Shown: positions 1 to 7,591, counted from the first letter of the stretch. The stretch: 8,255 bases of DNA from Clostridia bacterium (GCA_017549665.1 JAFYUD010000145.1:1-8255); one strand, 5' to 3'. Notes: generated from the sequence alone by a model not told the origin. Program-made: numbers and translations.

Positions 1-845
1 CACTTTTCAGCTACGGATGGAAAATTCTCATTGCGTCAATTATCGGTGAGCTTTACAACGAGCTGAGAACAATTATCATAGGCAAGCTTTATACTTCAAA
101 CGACCTTGCATTCTTTGACAAGGGCAAGCAGCTTCCTCATATCATCGTAACAAACATCAACACAACAATTTCAAGTGTTCTGTTTCCTGCGATATCAAAT
201 GCGCAGAACAATATAAACGATGTAAAGAACATGATGCGCCGTTCAATCAAAACAAGCGCATATATCATGTGTCCGCTGATGTTCGGACTTGCTGTTGTGG
301 CAGAGCCTGTAATTTCACTTCTGCTGACGGACAAATGGCTTCCCTGCGTACCGTATCTGCAGATTTACTGTATAACATACTGCTTTGAGCCTATCCAGAC
401 AGCAAATCTTCAGGCAATCAGAGCACTTGGCAGAAGTGACATCATCCTTAAGCTCGAAATTATAAAGAAAGGCTCCAGCCTGCTTATACTTTTCGCCGTC
501 ATGAACTTCGGTGTAAATGCAATCGCATGCAGTCTTTTTGCAACAACACTCATCGCTGCGATATCAAATACAATGCCTAACAAGAAGCTTATCAATTACA
601 GCTACAGAGAGCTTGCTGTTGATATGTCTGCAGGTCTGCTTATTTCGGGCATAATGGCTGTTGTGGTCTATTTACTCGGAATGGTGCTTAAAACAAACAC
701 ACTTGTAACGCTTATTATTCAGGTTGCAACAGGTGGTATTGTATATCTCGGCATTTCACTGATATTCAGGGTCGAAGCCTTCACATACCTTAAAAATACA
801 GCACTTGAATTTCTCGGCTCGGCTTTAAAAAAGAAGAAAACCTGA
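1..845 (+). CDS. Wzx-like polysaccharide flippase, C-terminal part (5' truncated by window)
   Basis: The reading frame is open from position 3 to the TGA at 843-845, about 280 residues, with its start outside the window. The protein is a polytopic membrane protein: hydrophobic helices alternate with short polar loops, and it ends in a lysine-rich cytosolic tail (KKKKT). The text resembles the MATE-like polysaccharide exporters of the WzxC / Polysacc_synt family. It carries a loop like 'YTSNDLAFFDKGKQLP', then 'VLFPAISN', and later 'LLLTDKW' followed by a charged 'ALGRSD' turn. Members of this family flip undecaprenyl-linked repeat units across the cytoplasmic membrane for capsule, exopolysaccharide or teichoic-type polymers. 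It lies 30 nt upstream of a glycosyltransferase on the same strand, with no terminator between, which fits a surface-polymer operon. The in-frame ATG at 231 is internal and is not a gene start, because conserved sequence continues upstream of it. The flippase class is well supported; the transported substrate cannot be told. Confidence 0.85.
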   Translation, partial: LFSYGWKILIASIIGELYNELRTIIIGKLYTSNDLAFFDKGKQLPHIIVTNINTTISSVLFPAISNAQNNINDVKNMMRRSIKTSAYIMCPLMFGLAVVAEPVISLLLTDKWLPCVPYLQIYCITYCFEPIQTANLQAIRALGRSDIILKLEIIKKGSSLLILFAVMNFGVNAIACSLFATTLIAAISNTMPNKKLINYSYRELAVDMSAGLLISGIMAVVVYLLGMVLKTNTLVTLIIQVATGGIVYLGISLIFRVEAFTYLKNTALEFLGSALKKKKT

Positions 846-875
846 TAAAAATAAAACGCAAAGAAGTGATAACCA

Positions 876-2021
876 ATGGCTGATTCAGATAAGAAGCTCA
901 ATATTCTTCACACTATCATATATCTCAACACGGGCGGAACTGAAAACCTTCTCAAGGAGTATGTTACCAGAATTGATGAAAACAGATTCAATTCTGCAGT
1001 TATGTGTTCCCGTGAGCACAGAGATACTGTTATCGAGGATACATTCAGAAGCAAGGGTATCAGAATGTATTTTATCGGTGATTATCTCAAGGACAGAAAA
1101 ATACACGGTTACTTTATTGTCAACAGCATAAAGAGACTGATTCACGCTTATAAATATATGAAATCCGTAAAGCCTGATGTTATTCACACACATCTTGCCA
1201 CAAACAGATTCATTATCCCCTATGTACTGTTCCACCGGAACGTAAAGCTTGTCCATACTGTTCATTGTCCGCCCAAGGAAATGTTTGAGGGCAGACCTAC
1301 ACACAGAAAGGAAAATCTTGCTGTAAAGTTCCTTGTAAAATTCTTCAATATGCAGCTTATAGCACTGCATAAGGATATGGCTGATGAGCTTAATGAGCGT
1401 TTCCATGTAAACAATACAATGGTGCTCAACAACGGTATAACTATTGAAAAATTCCGTGATCCCGGTGTCACAAAGACTGAAATGAGAAAAGAGCTGGGCA
1501 TTCCCGAAAATGCTTTTCTTGTAGGTCATGTAGGCAGACTTTCACCTGAAAAGAACCACGAATTTACAATTAAGGTTTTCGGTGAGCTTTTAAAGCGCAG
1601 ACCTGATGCTCATCTTCTCTTCGTCGGCTCAGGCATCAACGAAAACGAAGTTAAAGAAATGATAAACAACAGCGGCAATGCAGACAGAATCACACTCATT
1701 TCAAACAGAGGCGATGTCAATCGTGTTCTTGCAGCAATGGATGTATTCATGTTTCCGTCATTATTTGAAGGGCTGGGCATTGCACTCCTTGAAGCTGAAG
1801 CAGCAGGACTGAGATGTGTCGTTTCAGACAGAATTCCGAAGGAAACTTATGTATCAGACAAGCTCGTATCACTGAGTCTTGACGCTCCCCTTTCCGACTG
1901 GTGTGACGCAATTCTTGACGATAACATAAAAACCGAGCCTTACATGTCAATCAATGATTACGACATGAACAACATCATAAGCACTCTGGAACACTTATAC
2001 GAAAATCTTCACAACAACTGA
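876..2021 (+). CDS. GT4-family glycosyltransferase (EpsF/CapH-like)
   Basis: 381 residues, the usual length for a GT-B fold retaining glycosyltransferase of family GT4. The N-terminal acceptor domain has the glycine loop NTGGTENLL (residues 18-26), HTHLATN (104-110) and HTVHCP (127-132). The C-terminal nucleotide-sugar domain has NNGI (185-188), GHVGRLSPEKNHEF (217-230), VGSG (250-253) and an EX7E motif. The EX7E residues are E298 and E306 within 'PSLFEGLGIALLEAEAAG', followed by VVSD. The 'HVGRLSPEKNHEF' and 'VVSDRIPKE' text is typical of the EpsF/CapH branch that builds exopolysaccharide repeat units. It has no signal peptide and probably works at the inner membrane face. The ATG at 876 follows a weak AAGAAG Shine-Dalgarno (861-866). 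It sits between the flippase and a polyol-phosphate transferase with short gaps, so co-transcription is likely. The sugar donor and acceptor are unknown. The long open frame on the opposite strand at 885-1529 is a shadow. Confidence 0.92.
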   Translation: MADSDKKLNILHTIIYLNTGGTENLLKEYVTRIDENRFNSAVMCSREHRDTVIEDTFRSKGIRMYFIGDYLKDRKIHGYFIVNSIKRLIHAYKYMKSVKPDVIHTHLATNRFIIPYVLFHRNVKLVHTVHCPPKEMFEGRPTHRKENLAVKFLVKFFNMQLIALHKDMADELNERFHVNNTMVLNNGITIEKFRDPGVTKTEMRKELGIPENAFLVGHVGRLSPEKNHEFTIKVFGELLKRRPDAHLLFVGSGINENEVKEMINNSGNADRITLISNRGDVNRVLAAMDVFMFPSLFEGLGIALLEAEAAGLRCVVSDRIPKETYVSDKLVSLSLDAPLSDWCDAILDDNIKTEPYMSINDYDMNNIISTLEHLYENLHNN

Positions 2022-2042
2022 TTACGGGGTTGATTAGAATTT

Positions 2043-3224
2043 ATGATAAAAAAAATATACGAATTCATATTCGATTGCTTTATTGCTATTCTCAAAAGGA
2101 TTCCGATAAAAAACACCGTTGTTTTTGAAAGCAATCCCGAATTCACCTGCAACACATATCCTGTATATAAATATCTTGTTGACGAGAAGCATATTGATGA
2201 AAAATTCAGAATAGTATGGCTTGTAAATGACGACAAAAATGTAAAACCGCCCGAAGGCATGAAAAATGTCACATTTGTCAAGTATATTCAGAACAGCAGG
2301 TCATTGGGTGACAAGCTCAGATATTACACTACTGTCGTGCCTGCAAAATGCCTGATTTTTTCAAACAGAATTTTAGGCAAATACAGAGCTGATCAGTTTT
2401 CAATCTGTCTTCAGCACGGAATGCCCCTGAAGCGTTCAAACGGCGGATATCAGATTCACGACAAGTGCGACAAGTGTCTTTGTGTTTCCGAATTCTTTGC
2501 TGACAATTATCACGAGGATTTTGACATCAGCTACGAAAAAATGTTTTTCTGCGGATTCCCCAGAACAGATTACATTTTCAGCGATGAAGATATTCTGAAA
2601 AAGCTTTCAATTGACGGTTACAAAAAGGTGATAATCTGGCTGCCTACGTACAGAAAAAGCACTGTCGGTCAGATGAAGGCATTCAACATTGAAGGCTCTG
2701 CAACAGGGATTCCCACAATAAACACTCCCGATGAAATCAAAAGAGTTGATACATGGCTCAGAGAAAACAATATGCTTCTTATTTTCAAGGGGCATCCTGC
2801 ACAGCCTATTGATGTTTCTATCAAAAAGGAGCTTACAAATTTCCTTGTAATCGATAACGACTGGGTTGCTCAGCAGAATATCCAGCTTTATGAATTACTT
2901 GGCAAGACTGATGCACTTATCACTGATTATTCATCTGTTTATTATGATTATCTTCTTGCTGACAAGCCCGTAGGACTTACTGTTGATGATATTGATGATT
3001 ACATAAAATCAAGAGGTTTTGTGTATGACAATCCCTTTGATGTACTCAAGGGTGAACAGATTCTTGATAACGATGCGCTTATTTCATTCCTTGAAAATAT
3101 CCGTGACGGAAAGGATATTTTTGAAAAAGAACGCACAATGGTAAAAAACGAAATCTACGGCAACGACTACGGCAATTATACTCAGAAGCTGTGCGATATG
3201 ATATGCAGTGAAATAACAAAATAA
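2043..3224 (+). CDS. TagB/TagF-type CDP-polyol glycerophosphotransferase, copy 1
   Basis: 393 residues, close to the size of TagB-type enzymes and without the extra N-terminal domain of the long TagF polymerases. Family motifs in order are FESNP and CNTYPVYKYL (28-45), LQHGMPLKRSN (123-133) with the likely catalytic H125, CVSEFFADN (147-155), GFPRTDYIF (171-179), WLPTYR (199-204), and FKGHPAQ (248-254) with H251. LYELLGKTDALITDYSSVYYD follows at 282-302, containing the donor-binding TDYSSV signature. Known members move glycerol-phosphate or ribitol-phosphate from the CDP-activated form onto a lipid-linked acceptor at the cytosolic membrane face, in wall teichoic acid or polyol-phosphate-decorated glycans. 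The start is preceded by GGGGT at 2026-2030. It is the last gene before a strong terminator and 21 nt after the GT4 gene. A paralogue follows. Whether it acts as a primase, a polymerase or a side-chain decorator cannot be decided from sequence. Confidence 0.92.
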   Translation: MIKKIYEFIFDCFIAILKRIPIKNTVVFESNPEFTCNTYPVYKYLVDEKHIDEKFRIVWLVNDDKNVKPPEGMKNVTFVKYIQNSRSLGDKLRYYTTVVPAKCLIFSNRILGKYRADQFSICLQHGMPLKRSNGGYQIHDKCDKCLCVSEFFADNYHEDFDISYEKMFFCGFPRTDYIFSDEDILKKLSIDGYKKVIIWLPTYRKSTVGQMKAFNIEGSATGIPTINTPDEIKRVDTWLRENNMLLIFKGHPAQPIDVSIKKELTNFLVIDNDWVAQQNIQLYELLGKTDALITDYSSVYYDYLLADKPVGLTVDDIDDYIKSRGFVYDNPFDVLKGEQILDNDALISFLENIRDGKDIFEKERTMVKNEIYGNDYGNYTQKLCDMICSEITK

Positions 3225-3229
3225 ACTTT

Positions 3230-3261
3230 ACGGAACAGGCTGACTGTTCCGTATTTTTTTT
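3230..3261 (+). terminator. Intrinsic terminator of the flippase-GT4-transferase operon
   Basis: The arms ACGGAACAG (3230-3238) and CTGTTCCGT (3244-3252) pair perfectly around a 5-nt loop, with one more T-A pair outside. A run of eight T follows at 3254-3261. It begins 5 nt after the stop codon of the first transferase, so the upstream operon most likely ends here. Confidence 0.95.
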
Positions 3262-3265
3262 GCTA

Positions 3266-3294
3266 TGGACTTTTTATAAACTTTAATGTATAAT
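3266..3294 (+). promoter_or_regulatory. Promoter of the second glycerophosphotransferase
   Basis: TGGACT (3266-3271, 4 of 6 to the -35 consensus) is followed after 17 nt by a perfect TATAAT (3289-3294). Transcription should start near 3301, giving a leader of about 23 nt with the Shine-Dalgarno GAGG at 3314-3317, 6 nt before the ATG. It lies directly after the preceding terminator, so the second paralogue can be expressed independently. Confidence 0.75.
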
Positions 3295-3323
3295 ATTTTC
3301 ATATCACTCATGCGAGGTATTTT

Positions 3324-4508
3324 ATGACAAGTTTAAAAGAAAAAATCTTTGACTTTATTATGAAATGTTTCTCTGTGCTTCCTGCAAAAAACAGAATCAT
3401 TTTTGAAAGTCATCCTGAAATGACATGTAACACATATCCTGTTTACAAGTATCTTCTTGAAAAAGGTCTTAACGATAAATATGAATTTGTATGGATAAGT
3501 AACGATGCTTCGCAGTACAAGGAAATGCCTGCAGAGAATGTCTCATTCCTTACAAACATCAAGCACGCAAAGTCATTCATGCAGAAAATCAAATTCATGT
3601 ATTACATTTCAACGGCAAAGGCTCTTGTTTACAGTAATCAGTTTTTAGGTACACACGGCAAAGGCAAGATTTCACTCTGGCTTCAGCACGGCATGCCTCT
3701 TAAAGCTTCAAACGGCACATACTGTATCAACGACCGCTGCACTGCTGCACTGTGCGAGTCTGAATTTTTTGCAGACAATTTCAGCGCAGATGCAAGAGTA
3801 AGCAAGGAAAAAATGATTTTCCTCGGTTTCCCCCGTAACGATTTCCTTAACAAGGATAATGACAGCCTTTCAAAATTCGGCTTTGAAGCTTACGATAAAA
3901 TCATTTTCTGGCTACCCACATTCCGTCAGAGAAAGGACACTTCAAAAAATGCCGCTCTGAAGGATTTTGAAATGGAAAACCACGGCACAGGAATCCCTGC
4001 TATCGAAACTGCCGAAGACATGATGAAGGTTAACGAATACCTTAAATCCGTCAATTGTCTTCTTGTGCTCAAGCCGCATCCCGTACAGGATATGTCCGTT
4101 GTAAGTGAGAAAGGTCTTTCCAATTTCTTTATAATCAACGACGCTGCTCTCAAGGAAAAGGGCGTTCAGCTTTACGAGCTTCTCGGCAGATGCGATGCGA
4201 TGATCACAGACTATTCATCTGTTTATTATGATTATCTGCTCACAGACAAGCCCATGGGACTTACAATCGGTGACATTGACGAATACATCGCAAAACGAGG
4301 ATTCGTTTACAAAAATCCTCTTGAGATTCTCAAGGGTGAGTACATTTACGACACAGACGGTCTTATCACTTTCCTTTCAAATGTGAAAAACGGCAACGAT
4401 GTTGCAAAGGAAGAACGCACTGCGGTTAAAAATATGATTCACACAAATACTGACGGAAACTCCGCTCAGCTTGTGGGAGATTATATCATCAGCCGGCTGA
4501 ATAAATAA
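3324..4508 (+). CDS. TagB/TagF-type CDP-polyol glycerophosphotransferase, copy 2
   Basis: 394 residues, alignable end to end with the gene just upstream; by eye about half of the positions are identical. It keeps the same motif series: FESHP and CNTYPVYKYL (27-44), LQHGMPLKASN (120-130) with H122, CESEFFADN (144-152), GFPRNDF (168-174), WLPTFR (196-201), LKPHPVQ (249-255) with H252, and ITDYSSVYYDYLL (294-306). The two histidines and the TDYSSV signature indicate an active polyol-phosphate transferase rather than a decaying copy. The start is set by GAGG at 3314-3317. Unlike copy 1 it is transcribed from its own promoter and closed by its own terminator. The most divergent stretch between the copies is residues 205-222, between WLPTFR and GTGIP. 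That could reflect different acceptors or chain positions (inference). It may add the first unit while its neighbour extends, or use another CDP-polyol. Confidence 0.92.
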   Translation: MTSLKEKIFDFIMKCFSVLPAKNRIIFESHPEMTCNTYPVYKYLLEKGLNDKYEFVWISNDASQYKEMPAENVSFLTNIKHAKSFMQKIKFMYYISTAKALVYSNQFLGTHGKGKISLWLQHGMPLKASNGTYCINDRCTAALCESEFFADNFSADARVSKEKMIFLGFPRNDFLNKDNDSLSKFGFEAYDKIIFWLPTFRQRKDTSKNAALKDFEMENHGTGIPAIETAEDMMKVNEYLKSVNCLLVLKPHPVQDMSVVSEKGLSNFFIINDAALKEKGVQLYELLGRCDAMITDYSSVYYDYLLTDKPMGLTIGDIDEYIAKRGFVYKNPLEILKGEYIYDTDGLITFLSNVKNGNDVAKEERTAVKNMIHTNTDGNSAQLVGDYIISRLNK

Positions 4509-4514
4509 CAAAAT

Positions 4515-4547
4515 AAACGGACTACAGAAAAACTGTGGTCCGTTTTA
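4515..4547 (+). terminator. Intrinsic terminator after the second glycerophosphotransferase
   Basis: AAACGGACTACAG (4515-4527) pairs with CTGTGGTCCGTTT (4533-4545) around an AAAAA loop, with a single T-G wobble. The 3' arm runs into TTTT (4543-4546). It starts 7 nt after the stop codon and separates the surface-polymer genes from the TIR gene. Confidence 0.9.
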
Positions 4548-4568
4548 TGTTGACTTCAGGTAAAACTA

Positions 4569-4597
4569 TTGCCAACACATTATCGTTATGATATACT
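4569..4597 (+). promoter_or_regulatory. Strong extended -10 promoter of the TIR-Sel1 gene
   Basis: TTGCCA (4569-4574, 5 of 6) and TATACT (4592-4597, 5 of 6) are separated by exactly 17 nt. A TG dinucleotide at 4589-4590 gives the extended -10 form TGATATACT. The predicted start is near 4604, with a leader of about 33 nt containing the Shine-Dalgarno AGGGA at 4627-4631. No operator palindrome is visible around it. Confidence 0.82.
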
Positions 4598-4636
4598 TTA
4601 AATTATCAATAAGTTTATTCAAAAGCAGGGATTTAA

Positions 4637-6220
4637 ATGCAAAAAGATATTTTCATTTCATATAAAAACGATGGTAGCGGAAATCAGTTCGCAACCCGTT
4701 TGTGTGCTGATCTTGAAAGCTTCGGTTACAGTGTCTATTTCAATTCCAACGAAAAACGTGCAGACTCTTTTCCGGATCGTTTAAAAGATGCAGTATCAAA
4801 CTGTACTGATTTTATTCTTGTTGTTTCAAAAGGATGCATCGAACAACTTATTGCAAACAAAGAAATCGACTGGGTAAGAGAAGAAATTCTCACCGCACGA
4901 AAAGCAGAAAAACACATTATTCCCATTCTTCTTGAAAATGCCGATTTCCCAAGCAATGCAAATGTAATGCCTGAGGAATTGAGATTTTTACCGCACATTG
5001 ATGCAATACGATTTCCCGAACAATATCTGAAATCACCATTTTCAGAGCTTACTACAACATTATTTTCAAAAAATGACGGTCAGTTATCTTACCGTTATAC
5101 ATACAACGAAAACAGTAATTACAATATTACAGAACGATTCAGGTCCAGACTTAACGAGGCTGAAAACGGCGATGTCGAGGCAATGTATGAAGTTGCACTT
5201 ATAAGCTACTATGGAATGTCAACCATAAATGAAGATACAGCTGATCGTGATTTTGAACGTGCTATTTATTGGTTGCGTAAAGTTGCTGATTCTGACCATG
5301 ATCTGAGATTTCATGCATTGAACCTTATAGCAAGAATGTATTATCAGGGACATATACCCGATGAGCCGCAATCATACGAAAAGGCGTTTAAATATCATTT
5401 GCTTGCTTCAGAAAAATGCGTAGCATCTGTAAGCGGAGTTGCATTCATGAAAAGAATAGGTGTAGGTTGTGAATTTGATTTTGAAGGAATTCTTGAATAT
5501 TATAAACACCTGATTCACAGCGGTGACAGCATGGCTGTTATGGCTCAGGCAAGATTTCTGACATCATACGGCAAATACAATGAAGCTCTGGAGCTTTTTG
5601 AATCAATGGAAACGGTTTCTCCCGAAGCTGAATATCAGATCGGATTACTATACAAAAGCGGTGCAGTTTTTGATCCGCCAAAACCCGACTATATCCAGGC
5701 TGCATATTATTTCAGAAACGCCGCAGAAGAAAACCATCTTCAGGCTGCTTTTGAATATGCAATGATGTGCTTCAGACCGACGGGTAAATTCAAAAAGAAT
5801 TTCAAAGATGCCGAAAAATACTTCACAATTGCTGCAGACGGTGGAATTGCCGAAGCTCAGTATATGCTCGGTTGCATGTACAATTCAGGACATGTTACGA
5901 AAGATAAACAAAAAGCTATTTTTTATTTCGAAAAAGCGAGATCACAAGGACATTCACTTTCCGCATTTGAACTGTCATTGATTTATCAGCAGTCTGCATT
6001 CAAAAACTACGAGCAAGCATTCAATTGTGCATCACTTGCGGCTTCACACGGTATGGCAGAAGGTGAATTTATCCTCGGCAACCTTTTATTCTGGGGACGT
6101 GGATGCCAGTCCGATATAAACAAAGCTCTTGAAATGTACACAAAAGCTTATGACCATGGACTTTATAACGCTCTTATCATGAAAAACCAGGTTCTTGACT
6201 TAAAGAAAAATCTCAATTGA
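4637..6220 (+). CDS. TIR domain protein fused to Sel1-like repeats
   Basis: 527 residues, with no signal peptide or membrane segment, so probably cytosolic. Residues 1 to about 145 form a TIR domain: DIFISYKNDG (4-13, strand A and its loop), GYSVYFNS (30-37), CTDFILVVSKG (56-66), DWVREEILTA (78-87) and KHIIPILLE (92-100). E83 in DWVREEI aligns with the catalytic glutamate of SARM1 and of bacterial TIR NADases, so NAD+ cleavage or a cyclic-ADP-ribose-type product is plausible. Residues 165-510 hold about nine Sel1-like (TPR-related) repeats. The clearest are AEAQYMLGCMYNSG...KAIFYFEKARSQGH (405-439) and AEGEFILGNLLFWGRG...KALEMYTKAYDHG (474-508). Such solenoids usually bind proteins or sense ligands. 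The glycine usual in the TIR BB loop seems to be replaced (RADSF). Lysine is AAA in about 31 of 34 cases, against 8 of 26 in the GT4 gene. It leads an apparent operon with the phosphoesterase 23 nt downstream. Domain calls are firm; function (defence, signalling or other) is not known. Confidence 0.93.
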   Translation: MQKDIFISYKNDGSGNQFATRLCADLESFGYSVYFNSNEKRADSFPDRLKDAVSNCTDFILVVSKGCIEQLIANKEIDWVREEILTARKAEKHIIPILLENADFPSNANVMPEELRFLPHIDAIRFPEQYLKSPFSELTTTLFSKNDGQLSYRYTYNENSNYNITERFRSRLNEAENGDVEAMYEVALISYYGMSTINEDTADRDFERAIYWLRKVADSDHDLRFHALNLIARMYYQGHIPDEPQSYEKAFKYHLLASEKCVASVSGVAFMKRIGVGCEFDFEGILEYYKHLIHSGDSMAVMAQARFLTSYGKYNEALELFESMETVSPEAEYQIGLLYKSGAVFDPPKPDYIQAAYYFRNAAEENHLQAAFEYAMMCFRPTGKFKKNFKDAEKYFTIAADGGIAEAQYMLGCMYNSGHVTKDKQKAIFYFEKARSQGHSLSAFELSLIYQQSAFKNYEQAFNCASLAASHGMAEGEFILGNLLFWGRGCQSDINKALEMYTKAYDHGLYNALIMKNQVLDLKKNLN

Positions 6221-6235
6221 TACCCAAACGGTTAC

Positions 6236-6240
6236 GGGAG
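6236..6240 (+). promoter_or_regulatory. Shine-Dalgarno site deciding the phosphoesterase start
   Basis: GGGAG at 6236-6240 lies 9 nt before the ATG at 6250 but only 3 nt before the in-frame ATG at 6244. The spacing favours 6250, which also gives a classic MKKR signal start. No terminator lies in the 23 nt between the TIR stop codon and the first of these ATGs. Confidence 0.6.
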
Positions 6241-6249
6241 TGAATGACA

Positions 6250-7503
6250 ATGAAAAAAAGAATCATTATAATAACAGCGCTGCTTCTGCCGCTTGTTATA
6301 ATTGCAGGCTTTTTATCACTTTCAATAAGACCTGAATACAGTGCTGTCAACTACAATCCGGCAGACAGTCAGAATGTAACTGACAAGACAATCAGATTCA
6401 ATTCTGACGGAAAGCTCAGAATTCTGCATATCACAGATACTCATCTGAAAGATAATCACAACTTCGATCCCACAATATGGATGGTTGAAAGAGCATGCGA
6501 TGCTGAGAAGCCTAACATTGTAATGATCACAGGTGACATTGTGCTCAATTACGAAAATGCAGATGACACAAAAAAGCTGATAAATGCACTGATGAATGTT
6601 TTTGATTCAAGAAATATCCCCGTTGCAGTTACTTTCGGCAATCACGATTCCGAAGAGGGCGCAATGACACGTGAAGAGCTGATGGCTTATTACAACACCT
6701 TCTCCTGTTCAGTTTCAGTTGATGACGGAGACGCATTATCAGGCTGCGGCACATACAACATCCCCGTATATTCATCTGACGGTGAAAATGTGAAATTCAA
6801 TCTCTGGGTTTTCGATTCGGGTGATTATGACGAGGAAGGCAGATACAGCTGTGTTCAGGCCGATCAGGTTGAGTGGTACAGACAGACTTCAGACAAGCTC
6901 AGAAATGAAAATAACGGTGAAAGAGTAAATTCCCTTGTTTTTCAGCATATAATCGTCGGAGAAATCTACGACGCACTCAAAAAGACCGACTCAAGAAAAA
7001 TGTTCTCATTTGAGCATATTTATAACGACGGTGAATATTACATGTTCGATCCTGACCGTACAAATTACGGTACACTCAAGGAATATCCCTGCCCCGGTTA
7101 TGAAAATCACGGTCAGTTCGATGCGATGTCTGCAAACGGCGATGTACTGGCAATGTTCACAGGTCACGACCACACAAACGCATTTGCCGTTGAGTACAAA
7201 GGAATCGATATTGTCAACTCTGTCAGCACCCGTTACATAGGTCTTTTTCACTCCACACAATCCGGCTACCGTGTAATCGAAGTGGACGAAAATGACACTT
7301 CATCTTACGAAACACGTGTCGTAAGAATCTTTGATGAATTCGACGCCGATGCAGTAAAGACTGAACGTGAAAGCGGAGATAAATTCAGGTATAAAATGGC
7401 TCGTGAATTTGCAGTCAAGGGCATGTTCAAAAAGGCATCGATTGACACTCTCAGAAAAATTGTGGAATCACTGTCAGGCAGACAGGTAACGTATCCGGAT
7501 TAA
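6250..7503 (+). CDS. Secreted or membrane-anchored Dcr2-type metallophosphoesterase
   Basis: 417 residues from the ATG at 6250 (419 if the ATG at 6244 is used). It opens with MKKR and a hydrophobic segment at residues 5-26, a signal peptide or signal anchor with no lipobox cysteine, so the catalytic part should face outward. The calcineurin-like dimetal site is complete: ITDTHLKD (D63, H65), ITGDIV (D96), FGNHDSE (N131, H132), FQHIIVGE (H233) and TGHDHTNAF (H306, H308). The late 'GHDH...YKGIDIVNS' followed by 'GYRVIEVDE' (339-347) resembles the Dcr2 / purple-acid-phosphatase-like branch (MPP_Dcr2). Substrates of bacterial members are largely unknown; phosphomonoesters or phosphodiesters outside the cell are likely. 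Lysine codons are mixed (about 12 AAA, 10 AAG), unlike the TIR gene before it. With no intervening terminator it is probably co-transcribed with TIR-Sel1. A functional link is possible but unproven, since the two proteins should sit on opposite sides of the membrane. Confidence 0.9.
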   Translation: MKKRIIIITALLLPLVIIAGFLSLSIRPEYSAVNYNPADSQNVTDKTIRFNSDGKLRILHITDTHLKDNHNFDPTIWMVERACDAEKPNIVMITGDIVLNYENADDTKKLINALMNVFDSRNIPVAVTFGNHDSEEGAMTREELMAYYNTFSCSVSVDDGDALSGCGTYNIPVYSSDGENVKFNLWVFDSGDYDEEGRYSCVQADQVEWYRQTSDKLRNENNGERVNSLVFQHIIVGEIYDALKKTDSRKMFSFEHIYNDGEYYMFDPDRTNYGTLKEYPCPGYENHGQFDAMSANGDVLAMFTGHDHTNAFAVEYKGIDIVNSVSTRYIGLFHSTQSGYRVIEVDENDTSSYETRVVRIFDEFDADAVKTERESGDKFRYKMAREFAVKGMFKKASIDTLRKIVESLSGRQVTYPD

Positions 7504-7510
7504 ATAAAGA

Positions 7511-7540
7511 AAATCCAAGTCTTGCGACTTGGATTTTTTT
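7511..7540 (+). terminator. Intrinsic terminator after the phosphoesterase
   Basis: AAATCCAAGTC (7511-7521) pairs perfectly with GACTTGGATTT (7526-7536) around a TTGC loop. The T run continues to 7540. It lies 8 nt after the stop codon and closes the TIR/phosphoesterase unit. Confidence 0.95.
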
Positions 7541-7591
7541 GTATTTACAGCTCAAAATAGCAACAATTATTAATTTTTACTTTTACAATCG

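Noticed and set aside
885..1529. Long open frame on the - strand (214 codons)
   Set aside because: It lies entirely antisense to the GT4 gene, whose motifs are clear, and its translation has no recognisable domain or ribosome site.
4550..4555. TTGACT as a -35 box for the TIR gene
   Set aside because: No -10-like hexamer lies 16-18 nt downstream, whereas TTGCCA at 4569 has a well-placed extended -10.
6195..6200. TTGACT as an internal promoter for the phosphoesterase
   Set aside because: No acceptable -10 box follows at 16-18 nt, and a start there would leave almost no leader before the ATG.
4637..6220. Assignment to the Thoeris system
   Set aside because: Thoeris needs a ThsA effector (SIR2 or TM plus SLOG) next to the TIR gene; none is in the window, and ThsB proteins lack a long Sel1 array.
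7006..7260. Open frames on both strands inside the phosphoesterase gene
   Set aside because: They overlap the metal-binding GHDH region of a well-supported gene and show low-complexity shadow translations.
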